Shown here one piece after another: positions 17,956 through 26,425 of a stretch of 64,000 nucleotides of DNA. Position 1 is the stretch's first letter. The number at the start of each line of letters is the position of its first letter. The notes under the pieces were generated by a model. The model was given only the letters and a program-made list of their open reading frames with translations. It did no database searches and was not told the origin of the DNA. Both the position numbers and the translations under genes were made by a program. Origin of the DNA: Sphingobium limneticum (GTDB lineage Bacteria > Pseudomonadota > Alphaproteobacteria > Sphingomonadales > Sphingomonadaceae); the NCBI RefSeq assembly GCF_008710155.1, contig NZ_VYPZ01000001.1:124001-188000 (forward strand), given 5' to 3'.

Positions 17956-19781
17956 TCCAATACCTCCCGATGATTGTTAGCCTGCGGCACGCGGGTCACG
18001 GCCCCCAATTTGGTCGGCTCGGCACCCGGCGCCCCGGACGCTACACCGGGCATCTCCATCCGGTTGATGCGCGGCGAAATCAGGAACAGCCGCTCGATAT
18101 GCTGGCGCTTCTTGGTCCGGGTCTTGAACAATTCGCCCACGATCGGAATTTGCCCCAGCACAGGAATCGCGCTTTCCGCGTCGGCATCCGCATTGACGGT
18201 CAACCCGCCCAGCAGCAGGCTTTCGCCCTCGGCGATCAGCGCCTGCGTATCGACGCTGGCTCGCTCCACCACCGGAATGCGATCGACCGTGCCGTCCAGC
18301 AGCGACCCGTCCTCGACATGCACGACCATGCGAATACGCGGTTGTCCGCCATCGACCAGTACATGCGGATTGACGCGCAGCACCGTGCCGGCGGTCACGT
18401 TGAACAGGTCGACCTGCCGGTCGCCGGCCACTCGAACGTAGAAGGTGCGGGTCCGGTCGAACACCGCCTCCACATTGGACAGCGTCATCAGCTGCGGCCG
18501 CGACACGACCTTGGCCGCGCCCTTTTCCTCCAGCGCATTGATGCGGAACAGCAATTCGTTGCTCGCCCCGATCGCGCCGGACAGGGACAGGCCACGATTG
18601 GCCTGGCCAGTGCCGGAAATCAGCGCGTCGGTCAGCGGATTGCCGGTCCGCCGCACCACGTCGCCGCCGAACAGCGCGCCCCAGTCGCCACTATTGAAGC
18701 GCCAATTGATGCCCAGTTCGCGCAACTTGTCGACATTGATGTCGATGATCGTCGCTTCCAGTTCCACCACCTGCGGCGCGACGTCCAGCGACCGGACCAA
18801 CCCTTCATAGGCGGGCATATTTTCCGGCCGGTCGCGGATGATGACGGCGTTCAGCGACGGATCGACCGTGATGCGCGGCCCGCTCCGTGGCGGCGCCTCG
18901 ACCACGATCTGGTTGGCGCCGTTGCCGCCGGGCAGGCCCAGATAATCCTCGTCATCATTGTCATAGGGGGTGGATTGGGAATCCCCCGGACGAACGCTGT
19001 CCAGCCCCCGGCCCATCAGGCGCGGGGCGGATTGCCGCACCTTCTGCTCGCCATAGGAGCCGGTGACGCTGCCGATCGGCTGCCCGTCACCCATGATCCG
19101 CGACACGGTGGTCGCCACGCCCGGCACGCGCACCGACCGGTCGCCGCTATTCATCGTCGTATCGTCGGCGCGCGCATAGCGCAGGTAGAAGACCCGCAGT
19201 TCATAAGGCTCGATCCCGCCCGGCGTCATCGGCGCCTGCTGCACCATGCCGGGCGCGATCGCCACCGATCCGGGCTGTTGCCGCACGGCGGTGCGGGGCA
19301 GGGCGGATGCGATCTGCTGCACCTGATCCAGGAAGCGCGGCACGCCGGTCGCCATCACCGCCTCGGCCGACGTGATACGCACCCGGTTGGTGGCGTCCCC
19401 CAGTTGCCCGCGCGATACCGCGCCTGACAGGTCGGCGGCGCGGCCCGACGCGACCGTCATCGTCCGGCTCTGCACGTCATTGGCGTTGTAGACGGTGACG
19501 ACGGCCCCGTCATAATAAGCGATCAGGTTGAACGCGCTCGACACCTGCCGCCAGATGTCGGCGGGATGGCCCGAAAAACGGCCGTTGATCTTGCCCGTGA
19601 CCGTCCCCGCCACCGCAACCCGCAGACCGGACGCGGCAAAGAACTGGTTCAGGAAATCGGTCGCCGGCTGGTCGCGCGCGGACAGGCTGACCTTCTTGTC
19701 GCCAAAGGGCGGCTCGGCCGCCTGTACCGGGATACAGGCCAGCGCGATCGCGGCGGCGCAGCTTGCAAGGACGTGCTTCAT
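17952..19781 (-). CDS. sctC: T3SS outer-membrane secretin SctC
   Basis: 609 residues from ATG 19781, which overlaps the sctV stop and begins a signal peptide MKHVLASCAAAIALACIPVQAAE. Domains in order: N0 (VSLSARDQPATDFLNQFF ... WRQVSSAFNLIAYYDG), N1/N3 modules (PYELRVFYLRYARADDTT), and the secretin barrel (VVELEATIIDINVDKLRELG, GAAKVVSRPQLMTLSNVEAVF, PVVERASVDTQALIAEGESLLLGGL, IPVLGQIPIVGELFK). The secretin marks this as an injectisome and not a flagellum. No pilotin gene was recognised nearby. Confidence 0.96.
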   Translation of the reverse strand: MKHVLASCAAAIALACIPVQAAEPPFGDKKVSLSARDQPATDFLNQFFAASGLRVAVAGTVTGKINGRFSGHPADIWRQVSSAFNLIAYYDGAVVTVYNANDVQSRTMTVASGRAADLSGAVSRGQLGDATNRVRITSAEAVMATGVPRFLDQVQQIASALPRTAVRQQPGSVAIAPGMVQQAPMTPGGIEPYELRVFYLRYARADDTTMNSGDRSVRVPGVATTVSRIMGDGQPIGSVTGSYGEQKVRQSAPRLMGRGLDSVRPGDSQSTPYDNDDEDYLGLPGGNGANQIVVEAPPRSGPRITVDPSLNAVIIRDRPENMPAYEGLVRSLDVAPQVVELEATIIDINVDKLRELGINWRFNSGDWGALFGGDVVRRTGNPLTDALISGTGQANRGLSLSGAIGASNELLFRINALEEKGAAKVVSRPQLMTLSNVEAVFDRTRTFYVRVAGDRQVDLFNVTAGTVLRVNPHVLVDGGQPRIRMVVHVEDGSLLDGTVDRIPVVERASVDTQALIAEGESLLLGGLTVNADADAESAIPVLGQIPIVGELFKTRTKKRQHIERLFLISPRINRMEMPGVASGAPGAEPTKLGAVTRVPQANNHREVLE

Positions 19782-21742
19782 GCCGCCGCCTCCATCTGTT
19801 CTTCGATCGCATCGGGCGTCCGGTCCAGTGTGCCGACCACGTCCAGCGGCAGCGCCGGCGTCAGCTCGTTGTAGCAAAGGATCGGCAGGCCGAAGAGGTC
19901 GCCCGCCGTCAGCTGGCGCAGCGGTCGGCGCAGATCATAAGCGGTTACGACCGCGCGCGCGCCGCATTTGGTCGCCTCGCTACGTATCATGCCGATCAGC
20001 GTGCGCGCCTGATCGGGCGCCATGGCGAGGTGCTGCACCCCTTCCACCGCTTGCAAACTTTCGCGGAAGAACCGCTCCAGCCGCCCGCCTACCACCATCA
20101 CCGGCAGGCGATTGTCCGCCATGTGCGGCGCAGTGATGTAGCGGCGCAGTGCCACGCGGGTCCGGTCGGCGATCGGCACGGCATTGCGTTCCGATTGACC
20201 GATCTCGGCAATGGCTTCCAGTACGTCGCGCATGTTCCGCAAACACACCTCCTCTTCTGCAAGCAGTCTCAAAATCTCGGCGATCCGCGGGCTGGACACC
20301 GCGCGCACCACTTCCTTGACCAGGTCGGGATAATCGGCGCCGATGCGGTTCAGCATCGCGGTGGTTTCCTGAAGGCCCAGGAACCGGCCGGCATGGCGAC
20401 GCAGCAGCACATCGACCGCCGCCGCCATCACCTCCTCCAGCGGGCGCTCGTCATCGGCCACGCCCGATCCGACCGGCGCTTCATAGGCGAACAAGGCCCA
20501 ACGTCCGGCCTCGCCCTCCGGCAGCAGCCTTGTGGTCATCTCGCCTGTCGGCATGGGCAGGCCCAGCCGCGCCTGCACGCCCTCGATCGTGGTGACGAAA
20601 CGCGCGCGCAGCTCTTCGGCCCGCTCGGCGTCCAAACCCGGCGCGGCAATTTCCAGCACCAGCGGGCGCACCGGACGCGGCGCAGCGGGGGCCGCCTGCA
20701 GCGTCTCGGGCAATGGCTTTTCGCTCGTGTCGAACCGCGCGGTCTTGCCCAATATCCATGCCTTGGATGCGGGATGCTGCCATGCCGCCGCGCTGCCCAA
20801 TGCCAGTGCGATGCCGATGAACACGGCCGCCGGGAAACCGGGGATCAGCGCCATCAGCACGCACAGGATCGCGGCGGGCACCAGCACTTTGGGCTTGCTG
20901 CCGATCTGATGCGCGATCGCGGGGCCAAGGCTGCCGTCGCGGCTCTCATCCGTGGTGCGCGTCACCAGCAGGCCGGCGGCCATGGCGCTGAACAGCGCCG
21001 GGATCTGCGCGACCAACCCATCGCCGATGGTCAGGATCGAAAAGACCTGCATCGCCTCGCCGGCATCCATGCCATGGCTGAAGACGCCGACGGCCAGCCC
21101 CCCGATCAGGTTGACCAGAACGATGACGATGGAGGCGATGGCATCGCCCTTCACGAACTTCATCGCGCCGTCCAGGCTGCCGTGCAGCTTGCTCTCCATC
21201 TCCAGCGTGCGCCGTTTCTCGCGCGCTTCGTCCTTGCCCATCAGGCCGGACCGCAAATCGCTGTCGATCGACAATTGCTTGCCGGGCATCGCGTCCAGGC
21301 TGAAGCGCGCGGCGACTTCCGCGACCCGCTCGGCGCCCTTGGAAATGACGATGAACTGCACGATGGTGATGATCAGGAAGACGACCAGCCCGACGATCAG
21401 ATTGCCGCCCGCCACCATCTGGCCGAATTGCTGGATGATATGGCCACCCTCTGCGGTGGTCAAAATCATGCGCGTCGTCGCGATCGACAGCGACAGACGA
21501 AACAAAGTCGTCAGCAATAATACCGTGGGAAAGGTCGAGAAGTCGAGCGGCTTGGATATGTGCAAAGTCGACAAGAGCAACAGCAGCCCGATCGCGATAT
21601 TGGTCGCGACCAGCATGTCGATGACCAAAGTCGGCAGCGGCAGGATCAGCAGCGCGACGATCGCCACGACGCCGACGATCAGCATCAGGTCGGCGGGGCG
21701 GATGGCGCCGCGCGGGATGCGGGACAGGATGGAGCTTGCCAT
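19778..21742 (-). CDS. sctV: T3SS export apparatus protein SctV
   Basis: 654 residues. Eight hydrophobic segments in the N-terminal half, with the FHIPEP-family signature in the loop (SKGAERVAEVAARFSLDAMP then KQLSIDSDLRSGLM) and LFRLSLSIATTRMIL. The C-terminal half is the cytoplasmic nonameric ring domain that receives chaperone-substrate complexes. It begins three bases after the transglycosylase stop and overlaps sctC. Homologous to FlhA, YscV and InvA. Confidence 0.96.
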   Translation of the reverse strand: MASSILSRIPRGAIRPADLMLIVGVVAIVALLILPLPTLVIDMLVATNIAIGLLLLLSTLHISKPLDFSTFPTVLLLTTLFRLSLSIATTRMILTTAEGGHIIQQFGQMVAGGNLIVGLVVFLIITIVQFIVISKGAERVAEVAARFSLDAMPGKQLSIDSDLRSGLMGKDEAREKRRTLEMESKLHGSLDGAMKFVKGDAIASIVIVLVNLIGGLAVGVFSHGMDAGEAMQVFSILTIGDGLVAQIPALFSAMAAGLLVTRTTDESRDGSLGPAIAHQIGSKPKVLVPAAILCVLMALIPGFPAAVFIGIALALGSAAAWQHPASKAWILGKTARFDTSEKPLPETLQAAPAAPRPVRPLVLEIAAPGLDAERAEELRARFVTTIEGVQARLGLPMPTGEMTTRLLPEGEAGRWALFAYEAPVGSGVADDERPLEEVMAAAVDVLLRRHAGRFLGLQETTAMLNRIGADYPDLVKEVVRAVSSPRIAEILRLLAEEEVCLRNMRDVLEAIAEIGQSERNAVPIADRTRVALRRYITAPHMADNRLPVMVVGGRLERFFRESLQAVEGVQHLAMAPDQARTLIGMIRSEATKCGARAVVTAYDLRRPLRQLTAGDLFGLPILCYNELTPALPLDVVGTLDRTPDAIEEQMEAAA

Positions 21743-21745
21743 CGG

Positions 21746-22543
21746 TCAGCGCCCCGGCGTGCCGCGCAGCGCGGCATAGCGGCCCATCACCTTGACGACA
21801 TAATCCTGCGTCTCGCGATAGGGCGGGATGGCATTGCCATATTTGGCCACCGCCCCTTCGCCGGCATTATAGGCCGCCAGAATCAGGTTGAAATCCTTGC
21901 CATATCGGCCCTGCAACGACTTGAGCAGCCGCGCGCCGGTATCGATATTGGTGGCGGGGTCGTAGAGCGCCGTCGTCGCCACGCCGAAGCGCGCGCCGGT
22001 GCCGGGCATGATCTGCATCAGTCCGCGCGCACCGGCATGCGACAGTGCCTGCGGTTTATAGGTGGATTCCTGCCCGATGATCGCATGCAGGAACAGCGGA
22101 TCGATGCGGTGCGCACGGGCGCTCGCCAGGATATGGGCGTCGAAGTCGGCGTTGACCCGACCCAGCCGGATCGGCCGATCCAGCATCGCGCTGATCCGCT
22201 CGGTTCCCGGCGGCGGCTCGACCAGCCGCTCTTCGCTGCGAACACCCCGGCGCTTGCGCGCCTTGGCCGCCTTTTCTTCCTTCACGCCGATGATGCGCGC
22301 CACATTGGGCTGGGCACGGATCGGCGCCTTGGGCGCGATCACGATCCGCGCGGCACAACCCTGCAACGCCATATAATGGCTCGCGCTGGCGTCGTCGGCG
22401 ACGCGCAGCGTGTCGTTGAGCGGACACGACTTGAAGTCGATATCCCGCCAACTCGTGCCCTCTCCCGCCAAGGCAGGAGAAGCGACAGTAAAAGCTACGA
22501 ATATTACCGGAATCCGTAGCGCTATGTGCGAACATATACGCAT
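21746..22543 (-). CDS. Lytic transglycosylase (SLT domain), T3SS-associated
   Basis: 265 residues from ATG 22543, chosen for the GGGAG upstream and the signal peptide MRICSHIALRIPVIFVAFTV...ALAGE. After a 100-residue basic linker comes the goose-lysozyme-like SLT domain: IIGQESTYKPQALSHAGARG with the catalytic Glu, LMQIMPGTGARFGV, and ILAAYNAGEGAVAKYG. Such enzymes open the peptidoglycan for the injectisome (IagB/VirB1 type). It is the first gene of the long minus-strand sct operon. Confidence 0.92.
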   Translation of the reverse strand: MRICSHIALRIPVIFVAFTVASPALAGEGTSWRDIDFKSCPLNDTLRVADDASASHYMALQGCAARIVIAPKAPIRAQPNVARIIGVKEEKAAKARKRRGVRSEERLVEPPPGTERISAMLDRPIRLGRVNADFDAHILASARAHRIDPLFLHAIIGQESTYKPQALSHAGARGLMQIMPGTGARFGVATTALYDPATNIDTGARLLKSLQGRYGKDFNLILAAYNAGEGAVAKYGNAIPPYRETQDYVVKVMGRYAALRGTPGR

Positions 22544-22766
22544 GGTGACGATCTCCCATCTGGTGACGTCCACACACCAAATTCTCGATTCGTCTTCAGC
22601 AGTAAAAAATTAAGTAATAACGGATGTTTACTTGATAGTCTGACAGCGCTGTATCGCTATCGAACGGCCGCTTTGTTGCGCTGTGTTGCAGCTATGGCCA
22701 CAACTAGGAGACGGGCTGTTGCCATGGGGCGGTGAATGGAGCCAAAAGTAAAATTCTTATGGAACC

Positions 22767-22793
22767 GTGACATAAGCGTCACTTGAATGTGAC
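22767..22793. promoter_or_regulatory. Triple GTGAC/GTCAC/GTGAC half-sites at 11-bp spacing
   Basis: GTGAC at 22767, GTCAC at 22778 and GTGAC at 22789 are separated by six bases each, giving two overlapping inverted repeats about one helical turn apart. This is the most regular element in the divergent region and could be the operator for the structural T3SS operons. The binding protein is unknown. Confidence 0.45.
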
Positions 22794-22868
22794 GATATGA
22801 AGTAGATCCGTGTCGCTGGCGTAACATCGCTCTGTGCAAACGTTTCATCCCGATTCCGAAGCGAAGGG

Positions 22869-22897
22869 TTGACGAAGCGGCAGTTGTTCTGGACTTT
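22869..22897 (+). promoter_or_regulatory. Possible promoter for the sctU operon
   Basis: TTGACG at 22869-22874 with GACTTT at 22892-22897, 17 bases apart. The -35 is good and the -10 weak; it would give a leader of about 130 bases before sctU. Confidence 0.3.
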
Positions 22898-23028
22898 TAC
22901 TTCCGTCCACACACGCAGTTCGTGTTCTGTGCTTGCCCGTATCACATGGTAATTATCGGCACAGTTTCAATCACTTCCGGCCGAAAAATGCAGGCCGTTC
23001 AACCGGCCGCAATTTGTGTGGAGCAGTC

Positions 23029-24156
23029 ATGGCCGACAAGAATGACGGCGGCGACAAGACCGAAAAACCGACCCCCAAGCGTCTGCGCGATGCGCGGCGC
23101 AAGGGCGATGTCGCCAAATCGAAGGATGTCGGTCCCGCCGTCGGCATGATCCTCTGGTTCCTGTTGCTGCTCTTCGCTGCCGGTTATGCGGGCGGGCAGA
23201 TCATGGTCTTGATGACCGACACGGTCGGCACCGCGACGACCATGCCCTTCGAATCCGCTGCGCCCGTGCTGGGCTGGGCTGCCTTCGCCGTGCTGGTGTC
23301 GGCCAGCCTGCTGATCCTGGGACCGGCTTCGATCATCGGTGTGCTCGCCGAATTTCTGCAAATCGGTGCATTGGTGACGACTGAAAAGCTCAAGCCCTCG
23401 CTCGACAAGCTCAATCCCGTGGAAGGTTTCAAGAAGATGTTCGCGCTCGACAATCTGGTCGAGCTGCTGAAGACCGTGATCAAGGCGAGCCTGATCCTCA
23501 CCATTGCCATCATCATCCTGTGGCGCTCGGCCGATGGCTTCATCAGCCTCATCCAGACCGCCGGTTGGTCCCCGGTCGAGCGGCACGGCGAAAAGGTCGC
23601 GGGCGCCATGCTGTCGCTGATGCGATCGCTGACGATACAGCTCTTCGCCTGGACCTGCGCCATCTTCCTGCTCGTCGCCGCCGTCGATCGCTTCTGGCAG
23701 CAGCATCGCTTCATCAAGAAGCTGCGCATGAGCCGCCGCGACATCAAGCAGGAGCATAAGGATAATGAGGGCGACCCGATGCTGCGCGCCCAGCGCCGGC
23801 AATTGCATGAGGAATGGGCGAACCAGAATGCCATCGGCGCGGCCGGCGGCGCGAACGTGCTGCTGACCAATCCGACCCATCTCGCCATCGCGCTCGAATA
23901 TGATCCCGCAAATACCCCCGTGCCGATGATCGCGGCGAAGGGGGAGGGGCCGCTGGCCGCCGCCATGCGGGGTGAGGCGGAGCGGATGGGCGTGCCCATC
24001 GTCCGCAATATCGGCCTCGCCCGCGCGGTCTGGGCGGAAAGCGAGGTCGGTGGCCCGATCCCGCGCGCCCATTTCGATGCGATCGCCGAAATCATCCTGT
24101 GGGCGAAACGCGCCCGCGACGGACTGGAAACCGCAATCCGGGAGGATGCTGAATGA
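23029..24156 (+). CDS. sctU: T3SS export switch protein SctU
   Basis: 375 residues from ATG 23029 with GGAG upstream; earlier in-frame ATG codons give non-family residues. The N-terminus GGDKTEKPTPKRLRDARRKG is the family hallmark, four hydrophobic segments follow, and the cytoplasmic domain carries NPTH at residues 281-284, the autocleavage site that controls the early-to-late substrate switch. Homologous to YscU/FlhB. It is first in the plus-strand operon and overlaps the next gene by four bases. Confidence 0.96.
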   Translation: MADKNDGGDKTEKPTPKRLRDARRKGDVAKSKDVGPAVGMILWFLLLLFAAGYAGGQIMVLMTDTVGTATTMPFESAAPVLGWAAFAVLVSASLLILGPASIIGVLAEFLQIGALVTTEKLKPSLDKLNPVEGFKKMFALDNLVELLKTVIKASLILTIAIIILWRSADGFISLIQTAGWSPVERHGEKVAGAMLSLMRSLTIQLFAWTCAIFLLVAAVDRFWQQHRFIKKLRMSRRDIKQEHKDNEGDPMLRAQRRQLHEEWANQNAIGAAGGANVLLTNPTHLAIALEYDPANTPVPMIAAKGEGPLAAAMRGEAERMGVPIVRNIGLARAVWAESEVGGPIPRAHFDAIAEIILWAKRARDGLETAIREDAE

Positions 24157-24473
24157 ATGCCGGAACCTTCTTTCTCAGCCTGCTGGCGGTCGTCCTGGCG
24201 CTGGCGGTGGTGCTGGGCCTGGCCTGGGTCGCGATCCGTCTGCTGCGCCGTTGGAACGATCATGTCCAGGGCGGCGGCGGGGAGGGCAATGATCCGCCGA
24301 TCCGCTTCCTGCGCGCCATGGCCGTGGGCCAGCGCGAACGCCTCACCTTGGTGGAGGTGCGCGGCGAAGTGATGCTGGTCGGCGTCACCGCCGGTGGTAT
24401 CAGCCTGCTCGCGCGCTGGCCGGACGGGCCAGTGCCCGACACCGCCCCCACACCGGGCCGGATCTTCCCATGA
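24153..24473 (+). CDS. FliO-like small membrane protein inside a T3SS operon
   Basis: 106 residues: one N-terminal membrane segment (FFLSLLAVVLALAVVLGLAW), then RLLRRW and a short cytoplasmic domain with MAVGQRERLTLVEVRGEVML and VGVTAGGISLL, closely resembling the FliO pattern (GxxERLxLVEVxGxxxLxGVTxxxIxLL). FliO helps assemble the FliP ring in flagella and is normally regarded as absent from injectisomes. Here it lies between sctU and sctQ with four-base overlaps on both sides, in an operon that also encodes the FliP homologue SctR. Family call is by motif only. Confidence 0.75.
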   Translation: MNAGTFFLSLLAVVLALAVVLGLAWVAIRLLRRWNDHVQGGGGEGNDPPIRFLRAMAVGQRERLTLVEVRGEVMLVGVTAGGISLLARWPDGPVPDTAPTPGRIFP

Positions 24474-25204
24474 TGGCATTCGACAAGCCCCGTTTCCGGG
24501 CCCTGTCCGTGGAAGAAGCGCATCTGCGCCACGCCCTGCTCGCCGCCCTCAACGGCCGCCGGATAGGGCGCGCATTGTTGTGCGCTCATATCCCCAACCC
24601 ACCAACCTCCGTTCGCCCTGAGCCTGTCGAAGGGCTGCCCTTGTCTTTGGATACCCAAAGCAACACCCAGATACACTCAGTTCCGACCAATAACGATTGG
24701 TTCCGCTGCGCCGAAGATCTCGCCTTCCGCCTCCATCGCCTAGACGGCCACCCCGTCCGCACCGACGCGACGGATGGCCCCGCCATGGCCACGCTGCTCG
24801 ACGCCGCCAACCCGCTGCTCTGCGAGATTGAGGCGGCGCTTGGCCTGACCCTCGACCCGACCGACATCGGCAAGCGCCCGTCCGCCGCGACCCTCACCGC
24901 CCACATCACCCTGAACGACGGCCCGTTGCCGGTCGCGGCCATGGACCTCGCTCTGTCCCCCGACACGCCGATCCTCCCCGTGCCCGCACCCTTCGCGCCG
25001 GCGCTCCTCGGCCACATCCCGCTCCCCGCCCGCATCCTGATCGACGGCCCGCGCCTGTCACCCACCGATGCCGCCGCGCTCGCGCCGGGCGACCTGCTGC
25101 TGATCGGCGCTGCGCCGCTGATGGCGGGCGTCGGTCTGCCCGGCGCCCCGGTCGTGCCCGGCCGCATCCTGCCGGCAGAGCGGCTCTTCCGGCCCATGTC
25201 ATGA
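24470..25204 (+). CDS. sctQ: T3SS sorting-platform protein SctQ, N-terminal part (split sctQ)
   Basis: 244 residues. The start FDKPRFRALSVEEAHLRHAL and the later ATLTAHITLNDGPLPVAAMDL and LGHIPLPARILIDGPRLSPTDAAALAPGDLLLI segment match the N-terminal and SpoA1 regions of SctQ/HrcQa. The SpoA2 domain is missing and is encoded by the next gene, as in the hrcQa/hrcQb split. Residues from about 48 to 72 (around VRPEPVEGLPLSLDTQ) are unlike the family and come from a palindromic repeat read in frame. The start overlaps the fliO-like stop. Confidence 0.82.
   Translation: MMAFDKPRFRALSVEEAHLRHALLAALNGRRIGRALLCAHIPNPPTSVRPEPVEGLPLSLDTQSNTQIHSVPTNNDWFRCAEDLAFRLHRLDGHPVRTDATDGPAMATLLDAANPLLCEIEAALGLTLDPTDIGKRPSAATLTAHITLNDGPLPVAAMDLALSPDTPILPVPAPFAPALLGHIPLPARILIDGPRLSPTDAAALAPGDLLLIGAAPLMAGVGLPGAPVVPGRILPAERLFRPMS
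24611..24635. repeat. Sphingomonad-type palindromic repeat inside sctQ
   Basis: GTTCGCCCTGAGCCTGTCGA and following AGGGC: the arms GCCCT and AGGGC pair, and the sequence is the core of a short repeat I know to be common in sphingomonad genomes, normally intergenic. Here it is read in frame and contributes VRPEPVEG to SctQ without breaking the gene. Confidence 0.75.
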
Positions 25205-25227
25205 TATCCACAAGAGAGGACGAAGCC

Positions 25228-25497
25228 ATGCAGATCCATGCCGACGCCCCGACGCCCGACAGCGGCTTCGCGCCAGACTCCTTCGCAGTGCAACTCCGTT
25301 TCGAACTGGATCAGGCCGACATTCCGCTCGCCCGGCTCCAGGCCTTGCAGGAAGGCGGCATCCTCCCGCTCCAGGACCGCGACGGCACGCTCGCCGTCCG
25401 TATCCTCGCCGGCACACGCGCCATTGCCACCGGCCAGATCGTGTCGGTCGGCGACAGCTATGCCGTCCTGATCGAGTCCGTCCTCAAGGAGGGCTGA
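25228..25497 (+). CDS. sctQ: SctQ C-terminal SpoA-domain protein (HrcQb/FliN-like)
   Basis: 89 residues from ATG 25228, preceded by AGAGAGGA; an ATG at 25201 overlaps the previous stop but has no ribosome binding site. The sequence VQLRFELDQADIPLARLQAL, then GGILPLQDRDGTLAVRILAG, GQIVSVGDSYAVLIESVL is a complete SpoA/FliN fold. With the upstream gene it makes the C-ring/pod component of the sorting platform. sctR follows after five bases. Confidence 0.88.
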   Translation: MQIHADAPTPDSGFAPDSFAVQLRFELDQADIPLARLQALQEGGILPLQDRDGTLAVRILAGTRAIATGQIVSVGDSYAVLIESVLKEG

Positions 25498-25502
25498 AAC
25501 CC

Positions 25503-26153
25503 ATGGATGTATCCGCCTTCACCCCCGGCAGCGCGCTCGTCGTCGTCGTCCTCATCGCGCTCGCGCCGTTCTTCGCGGTCATGGTGACCAGTTTCACCAA
25601 GATCGTCGTCGTCCTATCGCTGCTGCGCAATGCGCTCGGCCTGCAACAGGTGCCCCCAAATGTCGTGCTGAACGGCATGGCGCTCGTCCTGTCGGTATAT
25701 GTCATGTACCCGACCATGCAGCAGATGGCGACGGCGTCGGGTCAGCAGGCGGTGCCGACCCAGACCTCGGAAATCTTCTCCGCCGCCGACCGCGCGAAGG
25801 AGCCGCTACGCGCCTTCCTCATCAAGCATAGCGCCGCAGACGAACGCGCCTTCTTCCTGCGCACGCAGCAGCGTGTCGCCAAACAGTCCGGCACCGCCGC
25901 CGCCAGCGCCACCGACTTCATCGTCGTCGTCCCCGCCTTCGTCGTGCGCGAACTGACCGTGGCCTTCCAGATCGGCTTCCTCATCTTCCTGCCCTTTCTG
26001 GTGATCGACCTGGTGATATCCAACATATTGCTGGCGATGGGCATGATGATGTTGTCCCCCGTCACCATATCCCTGCCGTTCAAGATCCTGTTGTTCGTGC
26101 TGGTCGACGGCTGGGTGAAGCTGTCTCACGGATTGGTGCTCAGCTATGTCTGA
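25503..26153 (+). CDS. sctR: T3SS export apparatus protein SctR
   Basis: 216 residues with four hydrophobic segments. ALAPFFAVMVTSFTKIVVVLSLLRNALGLQQVPPN and the C-terminal DLVISNILLAMGMMMLSPVT SLPFKILLF pattern are FliP/YscR signatures. SctR forms the pentameric core of the export gate with SctS and SctT. Ends eight bases inside sctS. Confidence 0.96.
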   Translation: MDVSAFTPGSALVVVVLIALAPFFAVMVTSFTKIVVVLSLLRNALGLQQVPPNVVLNGMALVLSVYVMYPTMQQMATASGQQAVPTQTSEIFSAADRAKEPLRAFLIKHSAADERAFFLRTQQRVAKQSGTAAASATDFIVVVPAFVVRELTVAFQIGFLIFLPFLVIDLVISNILLAMGMMMLSPVTISLPFKILLFVLVDGWVKLSHGLVLSYV

Positions 26154-26415
26154 CGCCATCATCCGCATGACGATCGATGCGCTGTGGCTGGTTCTCTTGC
26201 TGTCCGCGCCGCCCATCGTCGCGGCCTCGGCCGTCGGCCTGCTGGTGGCGCTGGTGCAGGCGGCGACGCAGCTTCAGGAACAGACGCTGCAATATACGCT
26301 CAAATTCTTCGCGATCGTCGCGACGCTGTTCCTCACCGCTTCGCTGCTGGCCGGCAGTCTGTACCAATATGGCAATACTATCTTCACCGAATTTCCCGCG
26401 ATGGTACGCCAATGA
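26146..26415 (+). CDS. sctS: T3SS export apparatus protein SctS
   Basis: 89 residues, two membrane helices: MTIDALWLVLLLSAPPIVAA and the second around FFAIVATLFLTASLLAGSL, with LVALVQAATQLQEQTLQYTLKF in between, the classic FliQ/YscS pattern. Overlaps the end of sctR by eight bases. Confidence 0.95.
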   Translation: MSDAIIRMTIDALWLVLLLSAPPIVAASAVGLLVALVQAATQLQEQTLQYTLKFFAIVATLFLTASLLAGSLYQYGNTIFTEFPAMVRQ

Positions 26416-26425
26416 TGGGTGCGCC

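Larger units (their letters stand above)
22544..23028. promoter_or_regulatory. Divergent promoter region between the two T3SS operons
   Basis: 485 bases without a gene, more AT-rich than its surroundings, separating the minus operon (transglycosylase to sctP) from the plus operon (sctU to the LuxR gene). It holds a triple GTGAC/GTCAC element (22767-22793) and a possible promoter (22869-22897). It lacks the tandem CTARTCG element found before substrate genes. Confidence 0.75.
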
